Shown piece by piece: positions 21,466-27,476 of a stretch of DNA of 28,252 nucleotides. Both the position numbers and the translations under genes were made by a program. The DNA lies in NCBI GenBank assembly GCA_035315685.1, contig DATFXR010000418.1, forward strand, positions 1 through 28,252, read 5' to 3'. Position 1 is the first letter of the stretch; every line of letters begins with the position of its first letter. The notes under the pieces are model-generated. The model was given only the letters and a program-made list of their open reading frames with translations. It made no database searches and was not told the DNA's origin. Source of the DNA: QHWK01 sp035315685 (GTDB lineage: Bacteria > Acidobacteriota > Vicinamibacteria > Vicinamibacterales > CAVVIG01).

Positions 21466-21626
21466 CCGTAGCGCGGCCGTCGGATCGACCCGGATCGCGC
21501 GCGCGCGATGGGCACGGCTTGCGCCAGCGCGGCGACGGCTACCAGCAGCGCTGGCACGACCACGAACCTCGCGGGATCGGTGGCGCTGACCCTATAGAGC
21601 GAGCCCGCCAGCAATCGCGTCGCGGC
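21466..21626 (-). pseudogene. Frameshifted C-terminal relic of an ADOP permease
   Basis: On the minus strand the frame from 21626 reads ATRLLAGSLYRVSATDP, ARFVVVPALLVAVAALAQAVPIARAR, which is the last-helix region of an ADOP permease (compare SLLFGVSPHDPATFAAIAAL in permease 1). At about 21500 the frame must shift by one base; the alternate frame then gives RVDPTAALR, the family's closing motif, ending at 21466. Nothing upstream completes the gene: the intact permease 3 stops at 21679, only about 50 nt before. A GGAGGG followed by ATG/GTG at 21676-21665 may be the leftover start of the lost gene, implying an internal deletion. Confidence 0.75.
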
Positions 21627-21678
21627 CCCCGCGGGCCGCGAACGAGCGCTTTCCGGTCGGGCGTCACGGCATCCCTCC

Positions 21679-24363
21679 TCATTCACCGCGCATCACGGTC
21701 AACGGGTCGAGCGCCGAGGCGCGGCGCGCGGGCACGTACGCTGCGGCGGCGCCGGTCGCAGTGACAATCAGCGCGACCACCGAGACTGTCGCCGCGTCGA
21801 AGGGCTTCACGTCGAACAGCAGCGTGACGAGCATCCGGCTGGTCGCCGCGGAGAGCGCCAGCCCGATCCCGACGCCGGCCATCGTCAGCGCGAGCGCCCG
21901 GCCGACGACCATCGCGCGAATGCGGCGGCGGCTCGCGCCGAGCGCCATGCGGACGCCGATGTCGCGCGTGCGCTCGGCCACCCAGCAGCCAATCGTGCCG
22001 TAGACACCGACCGCGCAGAGCGCGAGCGCCAGCGCGGCGAAGAGATCGATCAGCCCGGTGCTGAACCGGCGAGCCGCCACCGACTTCGCAACGACGGTAT
22101 CGAGCGGCACGACCTGATAGATCGGCTGCTGCGGATCGATCGTGACCAGCGCCTGCCGGACCACGCGCGCGTAGGCCTCGGGTTCGCCATGCGTGCGGAC
22201 GACGAAGCTCGTCCAGCGCAACCACGGAAACGCGCGCTGCGTGAACGGCGCATAGACCGCCGGGCGATCGGGTTTGTCGAGGCCGAGCGTCTTGATGTCC
22301 GAGACGACGCCGACGACGGTGTGCGGCGCGGTGTCGAACTGCGGATAGCCGGTCGACCAATGAATCGCCTGGCCGACGGGATTCTCGTCCGGCCAGAAGG
22401 TGCGCGCCATCGCCTCGTTCACCAGGACCACCCTCGCCGTCGTCTCGCGGTCGTCATCTGTCAGCGTTCGGCCGCGCACGAGCGCGATGCGCATCGTGTC
22501 GAAGTAGGTCGCGCTCACCGCCCGGTAGTCGGCTATCCGGCGCTGCCCGGGCGCGACCGGCCTGCCGGCGATCGTGAATGCCTGACCGGACGACGGATCG
22601 CCGAGCGGCAGCGATGAGATCGCGGCAGCCGCCTCGACACCCGGCACTCGACCGAGGCGATCGAGCGCCGCGCGGATGAACTGCTTCCCCTCCGACACCG
22701 ATCGATAGCGCGGCGGCGAGAGGAAGACTTTCAAGGACAGCACGCGCGACCGATCGAATCCCGGATCGACGGCGCTGAGCCGCGCGAAGCTCTTGAGCAG
22801 CAGCCCGCCCGCGACGGCGAGCGTCATCGCGAGCGCGATTTCGACGACCACCAGCAGCGCGCCGCCGCGGCCGTGCGCAGTCGCGATGCCGCCGACTGCC
22901 TCCTTCAGCGCCAGCGCGGACGACTCGCGCAGCGCGCGGACCGCCGGCGCAATCGCCGGCAGCGCTCCGGCCGCCAGCGATACCATCAGCGTGAACCCGA
23001 GCACCGGGATGTCGACCGCCGTTTCGTCGAGCCGCGGAACATCAGAGGGTCCGTAGGCGACCACGAGACGTACCGCGGCGAAGGCGATCGCAACACCCAG
23101 CGCGCCGCCGGCGGCGGCGAGCAGCAGATTTTCGGTGAGCCACTGCGAGACCAGGCGCGCGCGGCTCGCGCCGAGCGCAAGGCGAATCGCCGTCTCGCGG
23201 CGGCGCGACGTTGCACGCGCGACCAGCATGCTCGCGACGTTCGCGCAGGCGATGAGCAGCACCAGCCCGACGGCGCCGCTGAGCGCCGCGAGGGCCGGGC
23301 GGCTCTCAGCGATCCCGACGCCCTGTACACCGGCGAGTGTCACACGCCAGCCGGTGTTCGTGGCCGGATACGCTGCAGCGAGCTGAGCGGTCGTCGCATC
23401 GAGCTCGGCCTGTGCCGTCACCAGCGCGACGCCGGGCCTCAGTCGGCCGACGGCCGCCATGAACCGGCTCTCGCGCGGCATGCCGTTCATGTTGTCCTTG
23501 ATCGCCGCCCACAGTTCGGTATCGTCGGCTGGAAAGCGGAATCGCGGCGGCATCACGCCGACCACCACGTGCGGGCGGCCCTCCATCATCACGGCCCGTC
23601 CGACAATGGCGGGATCGCCGCTGAAGAGGCGCTGCCAGACGCGGTAGCCGAGCACGACCACCTCGTCGCCCGGCCGGTCGTCGTCCGGCGTGAGGACACG
23701 TCCAAGCAGCGGCGGCGTGCCGAGCGTCTGGAACAGCGAGCCGGTGACGCGTCCGCCGAACACGCGCTCGGGCAGGTCGAGCCCGGTGATGTTGAAGGTC
23801 CATCCGGAAAGCAGCCCGAGGCTCTCGAACGAGGTCAGTCGATTGCGCCAGTCCTGGTAGTCGGGGATGGAGCTGCTGGTGATCGAGCCGGGCGCCTCGG
23901 AGCGCGAGTTCAGAAACGCGACGAGCCGTGCCGGGTCGCGATAGGGTGGCGGGCGCAGGATCACCGCGCGGACGACGCTGAAGATCGCGGCGTTGGCGCC
24001 GATGCCGAGCGCGAGGGTCACCAGGGCAACCGCGCTGAAGCCGGGGGCGCGGACGAGCAGCCGCACCGCATACCTGACATCGCGTCCGAACGTCGCAGCG
24101 CGCGATGGCCCGCGGTCGGCCGGCTGCAGCGCCGCGGCGCGCGGGCGATCGGCGCGCGCGAGCTCGAGCGCCACGCGCGACCGACCTTCGAGCGGCGCCA
24201 GCGCCGCGGCAATCGCCTCGCGTTCCGGCAGGCCGCCGGCGACGCGTTCGGCGTAGTCGTCGGCCGCATGCTGCGCGAGCTCGTCGACGATGTCCGCGGC
24301 GCGTGCCGGATCCACGGCGAGTGGGCCGAGGCGCTCGCGCACCAGCGCGTGAAAGTCAGGCAT
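21679..24363 (-). CDS. ADOP-type ABC permease 3 (MacB_PCD/FtsX duplicated)
   Basis: An 894-residue protein. Its ATG (24363) overlaps the PadR stop by 8 nt (ATGCCTGA). The N-terminal prefix is MPDFHALVRERLGPLAVD, then ADIVDELAQHAADDYAERVAGGLPEREAIAAALAPLEG. Next come RDVRYAVRLLVRAPGFSAVALVTLALGIGANAAIFSVVRAVIL, the first periplasmic domain (DDDRPGDEVVVLGYRVWQRLFSGDPAIVGR), and FtsX unit 1 (LSGAVGLVLLIACANVASMLVARATSRRRETAIRLALGASRARLVSQWLTENLLLA). The second half ends LFAALALALCAVGVYGTIGCWVAERTRDIGVRMALGAS and ARRASALDPLTVMRGE. It is an orphan permease whose ATPase partner, if any, is elsewhere. Just downstream lies the decayed C-terminus of another ADOP gene, so the locus once held at least two. 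Confidence 0.93.
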   Translation of the reverse strand: MPDFHALVRERLGPLAVDPARAADIVDELAQHAADDYAERVAGGLPEREAIAAALAPLEGRSRVALELARADRPRAAALQPADRGPSRAATFGRDVRYAVRLLVRAPGFSAVALVTLALGIGANAAIFSVVRAVILRPPPYRDPARLVAFLNSRSEAPGSITSSSIPDYQDWRNRLTSFESLGLLSGWTFNITGLDLPERVFGGRVTGSLFQTLGTPPLLGRVLTPDDDRPGDEVVVLGYRVWQRLFSGDPAIVGRAVMMEGRPHVVVGVMPPRFRFPADDTELWAAIKDNMNGMPRESRFMAAVGRLRPGVALVTAQAELDATTAQLAAAYPATNTGWRVTLAGVQGVGIAESRPALAALSGAVGLVLLIACANVASMLVARATSRRRETAIRLALGASRARLVSQWLTENLLLAAAGGALGVAIAFAAVRLVVAYGPSDVPRLDETAVDIPVLGFTLMVSLAAGALPAIAPAVRALRESSALALKEAVGGIATAHGRGGALLVVVEIALAMTLAVAGGLLLKSFARLSAVDPGFDRSRVLSLKVFLSPPRYRSVSEGKQFIRAALDRLGRVPGVEAAAAISSLPLGDPSSGQAFTIAGRPVAPGQRRIADYRAVSATYFDTMRIALVRGRTLTDDDRETTARVVLVNEAMARTFWPDENPVGQAIHWSTGYPQFDTAPHTVVGVVSDIKTLGLDKPDRPAVYAPFTQRAFPWLRWTSFVVRTHGEPEAYARVVRQALVTIDPQQPIYQVVPLDTVVAKSVAARRFSTGLIDLFAALALALCAVGVYGTIGCWVAERTRDIGVRMALGASRRRIRAMVVGRALALTMAGVGIGLALSAATSRMLVTLLFDVKPFDAATVSVVALIVTATGAAAAYVPARRASALDPLTVMRGE

Positions 24364-24691
24364 GGCGGAACTTTGCGACGCGGTTGAGCGCGGTGAAGAA
24401 GGCCTTCCAGCTGCGGCGCTGCGCGTCCAGCGTCTTGCGGCCGTCGGCGGTGAGGCGGTAGAAGCGGCGGCGGCGGGCGCCGGCCCGCTCGACCCAGCGG
24501 CCGTGGATCAGGCCGCGCCGTTCGAGGCGGTAGAGCGTGGGGTACAGCGACGCGACGTGCAGCGTCAGCGCTCCGTCGGAGCGGCGATCGATCAGCTTCG
24601 CCAGCTCGTAGCCATGGCGGTCGCGCTCCTCGAGCAAGGCGAGGATGATCGTTTCGGCGCTGCCCTTACGCAGTTCGCGGTCGGATGACAT
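24356..24691 (-). CDS. PadR-family transcriptional regulator
   Basis: A 111-residue protein from ATG 24691 (MSSDRELRKGSAETIILALLEERDRHGYELAKLIDRRSDGALTLHVASLYPTLYRLERRGLIHGRWVERAGARRRRFYRLTADGRKTLDAQRRSWKAFFTALNRVAKFRHA). HGYEL, LYPTLYRLERRG and the RRRRFYRLT wing define the family. An upstream in-frame ATG (24721) lies inside the promoter and is rejected: TTGACA (24728 to 24723), a 17-nt spacer and TATGCT (24705 to 24700) end 8 nt before ATG 24691. An inverted repeat covers this promoter, fitting autorepression. The gene is translationally coupled to permease 3 and is a close paralogue of the PadR gene at 6331. Confidence 0.92.
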   Translation of the reverse strand: MSSDRELRKGSAETIILALLEERDRHGYELAKLIDRRSDGALTLHVASLYPTLYRLERRGLIHGRWVERAGARRRRFYRLTADGRKTLDAQRRSWKAFFTALNRVAKFRHA

Positions 24692-24728
24692 GTGTGGGCA
24701 GCATATGTATGACTGCCACATATGTCAA
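24687..24728 (-). promoter_or_regulatory. padR promoter with overlapping operator-like inverted repeat
   Basis: On the minus strand, consensus TTGACA at 24728-24723, a 17-nt spacer, and TATGCT at 24705-24700 form a near-ideal sigma-70 promoter. An imperfect inverted repeat spans it: plus-strand arms GACATGTGTGGGCAG (24687-24701) and CTGCCACATATGTC (24713-24726), differing by one mismatch and one inserted base. The arms cover the -35 box and the -10/start region and contain ATGT/ACAT half-sites as reported for PadR operators. Confidence 0.7.
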
Positions 24729-24736
24729 CGGCGGGA

Positions 24737-24813
24737 GTGTGGGACCGATCGGCCCGTGGGCTGGGTGGGGAGGGACCGATCCGACCCAGCCTCTGGGCCG
24801 ATCGGTCCCACAC
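24737..24813. repeat. Long perfect inverted repeat of the GGACCGAT family
   Basis: GTGTGGGACCGATCGGCCC (24737-24755) and its exact reverse complement (24795-24813) form a 19-bp stem. Inside, GGCTGGGT (24759-24766) and ACCCAGCC (24784-24791) pair for a further 8 bp, leaving a small central loop. It lies between the DUF488 stop and the padR promoter. A T-tract is absent, so it is not a classical terminator. A single-arm copy lies at 21413-21446. Confidence 0.85.
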
Positions 24814-24832
24814 ACCCGGGCGCGCAGCGCGC

Positions 24833-25210
24833 TCAGGCGCTTGGTTGTCGTGTTGTGAGGTACGAATGGAGCGCGACGGCGACGTTGTGCCGCGTGTCGC
24901 GCGCGCCGAACAGCAGCGTCACCTTGCCCTGGCGCACGGCGCCGGCCAGCGCCTTCACCGACGGCGAGCGCCGGCCGAGCGCGTCGAGCTCCTCGGCGTA
25001 GCGTTGCAGGAATTCCGTCCATCGCGCGGGATCGCGGTTGAACCACTGTCGCAGCGAACGGCTCGGGCCGATGTCTTTCAGCCACAAGTCGACCGCCGCG
25101 GTGGTTTTCGAGAGGCCGCGCGGCCACAGCCCGTCGACGAGCACGCGCACGCCGTCGCTGTCCGACGCCGGTTCGTAGACGCGCTTCACTTGAATCGCAA
25201 TCGTCATCAT
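24833..25210 (-). CDS. DUF488 (YeaO-like) protein
   Basis: A 125-residue protein. The hallmark of the family is clear: VKRVYEPASDSDGVRVLVDGLWPRGLSK (about residues 8-35), then AAVDLWLKDIGPSRSLRQWFNRDPARWTEFLQRYAEEL and the C-terminal GKVTLLFGARDTRHNVAVALHSYL. The family is small, soluble and of unproven function; a conserved Arg/Asp/Trp cluster suggests a binding pocket. ATG 25210 or 25207 may be used; TATCGT ends 7 nt before the first. It lies 57 nt after the S9 peptidase on the same strand, with an A/T-tract hairpin in between, so it may have its own promoter. Confidence 0.9.
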   Translation of the reverse strand: MMTIAIQVKRVYEPASDSDGVRVLVDGLWPRGLSKTTAAVDLWLKDIGPSRSLRQWFNRDPARWTEFLQRYAEELDALGRRSPSVKALAGAVRQGKVTLLFGARDTRHNVAVALHSYLTTRQPSA

Positions 25211-25217
25211 CGTGAGG

Positions 25218-25223
25218 ACGATA
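25218..25223 (-). promoter_or_regulatory. Candidate weak -10 for the DUF488 gene
   Basis: On the minus strand TATCGT is followed by 7 nt (CCTCACG) and ATG 25210. It matches the TANNNT pattern of the other leaderless candidates but is weaker. Confidence 0.3.
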
Positions 25224-25236
25224 CCCGGTCGGACGT

Positions 25237-25267
25237 GAAGAAAAAAGCTGATCTGTTTTCTTTTTTT
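25237..25267 (-). terminator. Possible weak terminator after the S9 peptidase
   Basis: Immediately after the TAG stop the minus strand reads AAAAAAAGAAAACAGATCAG followed by CTTTTTTCTTC. AAAAAAG can pair with CTTTTTT and a T-run follows, but the stem has only one G-C pair, so termination strength is doubtful. It is an AT-rich island in GC-rich DNA. Confidence 0.3.
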
Positions 25268-27454
25268 CTACGGCTGTGACGGCGACGCGCGCTTGAGGTG
25301 ACGCTCGAAAAACTCTCCGGTCGCCGCGGTCACAAGTTTCCAACTCCGAAACAGAAGAAAGTCGTGAATGTCGTCGGGGATGACCAGCTCCTCGACGCCG
25401 ACGTGGTTGTCGATGAGCCGGCGTTCGAGATCGACCGTCTGGTGAAACTGCACGTTGCGATCGTCGTCGCCGTGAATCAGCAGCACCGGCGAGCGCCACG
25501 TTGGCACGGCCGAGATGGGCGAAGATTCATAGGCGACCTTCAACGCCTGACGGTACTCGGCCTCGCTGATGCCGTCGCCGGCAATGGCGCGCGCGAGCGC
25601 CTCGCCGTTCACCGCGGGGACGCGATCGTGCACGCCGTGGATGTCCACGCCGGCAGCGAAGATATCGGAGTTGCGGCCGAGTGCGAGCGCCGCGAGGTAG
25701 CCGCCGTACGATCCACCCCAGATCCCGATGCGCTTCGCATCGACGTCCGGCCGCGCTTGCAGATAGCGGCCCGCCGCGGCGACGTCGAGGTACTCCGAGG
25801 CACCGCGCTGGCCGGCGCGCTCGGGGTTGTGGAACGCGAAACCGTAGCCGATCCCGAGGCGGTAGTTGACCGATACCACGATGAAGCCGCGGCTCGCGAG
25901 GTACTGATTCACGGCGTAGTCGTTGGCGTAATAGTCCATGTAGTGGAAGCCGAGCAGCATCTGACGCGGCGGTCCGCCGTGAACGTAGACGAGCGCCGGC
26001 CTGCGCGCCTCGCCGCCAGCCGTCTTGAACAGCTGTCCGTGAATCTCCAAGCCATCGCTCGATGTGAAGGTGACCGGCTCGGGTGTGACCAGCCGGGTCG
26101 ACGGAAACGTTCCCGGAATGCGGTTGGCGGCAATGGGTTTCGGCTCACCGCCATTGATCGGCATCACGGCGGGAAGCGGCGGGCGCTGCGCCGTTGAGCC
26201 GAGAAACGCCACCGTCTGCCCGTCACCCGTCACCACGGGATTCCACTCGATGCCCGAGCCGCGCGTGAGCGCCACCGCCGGCGTCGATCCGTCAACCGGC
26301 ACCTTGAACAGATGCCGGCGATCGAGATCGTGCGTGTCGCCGCCTGCGTTGGCGCTGTAGATCGCGAACTTGCCGTCGGGCGTCAGCGACACGTGCTCCA
26401 CCATGAACGAACCGGGCGTGAGCCGCGTCGGCTTGCCGCCTTCGCCGGGATGGTGAATCGCATACAGGTGCGGCCAGCCATCCTGATACGAGAGAAAGAC
26501 CAGGCGATCGTCGTCGGCCCAATGGAGATGCGCGCCGCCTTCGGTTCGCGGCAGCGAGTCCACGAGGGCGCTGCCGCTCTGCCACGATTCGAATCCGCGG
26601 TCAGTGCCCTTCTCTGCCGGCTTCGCGTCGGCGACGACGATCGACCACGGTTGTGGTTGCAGGAGGAGCGGCGACCGCGGCACACCGCCGCGGCCGGGCT
26701 GCCGCACGAACGCGATCTCGCGCCCTTCGAACGACCACCTCGGCGACGAGTCGCGCGACGTTGAGACCGCGAGATACCGGATCGGCGTCACCGCGTCAGT
26801 GAAGATGCCGATGAAGCTGTGGTCGTCGCGATTCGAGACGAACGCCAGCGAGCGCCCGTCGGGCGACCATGTCGGCGACTCGCTCGTGCCATGCGCGACG
26901 AACGGCTCGGCCGGCTTCGAACCGTCGAGCGGCGCAATCCAGATGCGGCGATCGTGCACGAAGGCGACGCGATCGCCGGTCGGCGCGATGGCCGGTTCGT
27001 CGCCGTCGCCGAGCAGCGTCGGCGATGCGTCGCCGACCGTCGCAATCGCGAACACCTGCATGCGGGCGGCGACCGGTGCGCTCGTGGGGTTCGGCTGCAC
27101 GTTGCCGTCCGCGGCCCAGTTGGCGCCGTGGTCGCCACCGCGCACGTACACGATCGTGCGGCCGTCACGCGAGAACGACAGGTTCGTCAGCTCCTGTCCG
27201 TCGTCGACCGTATACGGCGTGATGCGCCTGGGCTGGAATGCCGGGCCGTCAGCCACGAAGACATTTCGCGCGCCGCGCTCGTTGAACGTCCACGCGATGC
27301 GCGCGCCGGTCGGTGACGCGACCAGGTTGTCGGGAAACGGAAAGTTGAGGACCTGATCGAGAGTGAACGCCGGTGGCGCGACCGGCTGCGCCTGCGAGAC
27401 GGCGTGCAGGAGCGTGCATGCGGCCGCCACAACAGTAAGGAGCCGCCTCTTCAT
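25268..27454 (-). CDS. Exported prolyl-oligopeptidase-family (S9) peptidase
   Basis: A 728-residue protein from ATG 27454 (MKRRLLTVVAAACTLLHAVSQAQP, signal peptide). The open frame continues upstream to 27604 but that part overlaps the divergent permease and is rejected. The N-terminal part is a WD40/PD40-like beta-propeller (PDGRSLAFVSNRDDHS, RWSFEGREIAFVRQPG, LTPDGKFAIYSANAGG). The C-terminal alpha/beta-hydrolase domain has nucleophile S582 in GIWGGSYGGYLAALALGR, acid D665 in HGDDDRNVQFHQ and base H697 in VIPDDIHDF, the order and spacing of the DPP-IV/acylaminoacyl-peptidase family. It probably trims peptides in the periplasm. TATAAT ends exactly 6 nt before the ATG. Confidence 0.94.
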   Translation of the reverse strand: MKRRLLTVVAAACTLLHAVSQAQPVAPPAFTLDQVLNFPFPDNLVASPTGARIAWTFNERGARNVFVADGPAFQPRRITPYTVDDGQELTNLSFSRDGRTIVYVRGGDHGANWAADGNVQPNPTSAPVAARMQVFAIATVGDASPTLLGDGDEPAIAPTGDRVAFVHDRRIWIAPLDGSKPAEPFVAHGTSESPTWSPDGRSLAFVSNRDDHSFIGIFTDAVTPIRYLAVSTSRDSSPRWSFEGREIAFVRQPGRGGVPRSPLLLQPQPWSIVVADAKPAEKGTDRGFESWQSGSALVDSLPRTEGGAHLHWADDDRLVFLSYQDGWPHLYAIHHPGEGGKPTRLTPGSFMVEHVSLTPDGKFAIYSANAGGDTHDLDRRHLFKVPVDGSTPAVALTRGSGIEWNPVVTGDGQTVAFLGSTAQRPPLPAVMPINGGEPKPIAANRIPGTFPSTRLVTPEPVTFTSSDGLEIHGQLFKTAGGEARRPALVYVHGGPPRQMLLGFHYMDYYANDYAVNQYLASRGFIVVSVNYRLGIGYGFAFHNPERAGQRGASEYLDVAAAGRYLQARPDVDAKRIGIWGGSYGGYLAALALGRNSDIFAAGVDIHGVHDRVPAVNGEALARAIAGDGISEAEYRQALKVAYESSPISAVPTWRSPVLLIHGDDDRNVQFHQTVDLERRLIDNHVGVEELVIPDDIHDFLLFRSWKLVTAATGEFFERHLKRASPSQP

Positions 27455-27460
27455 CGGCGG

Positions 27461-27468
27461 ATTATAAT
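27461..27468. promoter_or_regulatory. Palindromic ATTATAAT, shared -10 for divergent genes
   Basis: ATTATAAT equals its own reverse complement, so it offers TATAAT on both strands. On the minus strand TATAAT (27466 to 27461) ends exactly 6 nt before the S9 peptidase ATG (27454). On the plus strand TATAAT (27463-27468) ends 8 nt before the TTG (27477) that opens the permease frame. The two coding regions are separated by only 22 nt. Confidence 0.6.
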
Positions 27469-27476
27469 CGTGAGTC

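Noticed and set aside
24737..24813. Rho-independent terminator reading of the long hairpin
   Set aside because: The stem is strong but no T-tract follows on either strand, and a related copy elsewhere marks it as a dispersed repeat.
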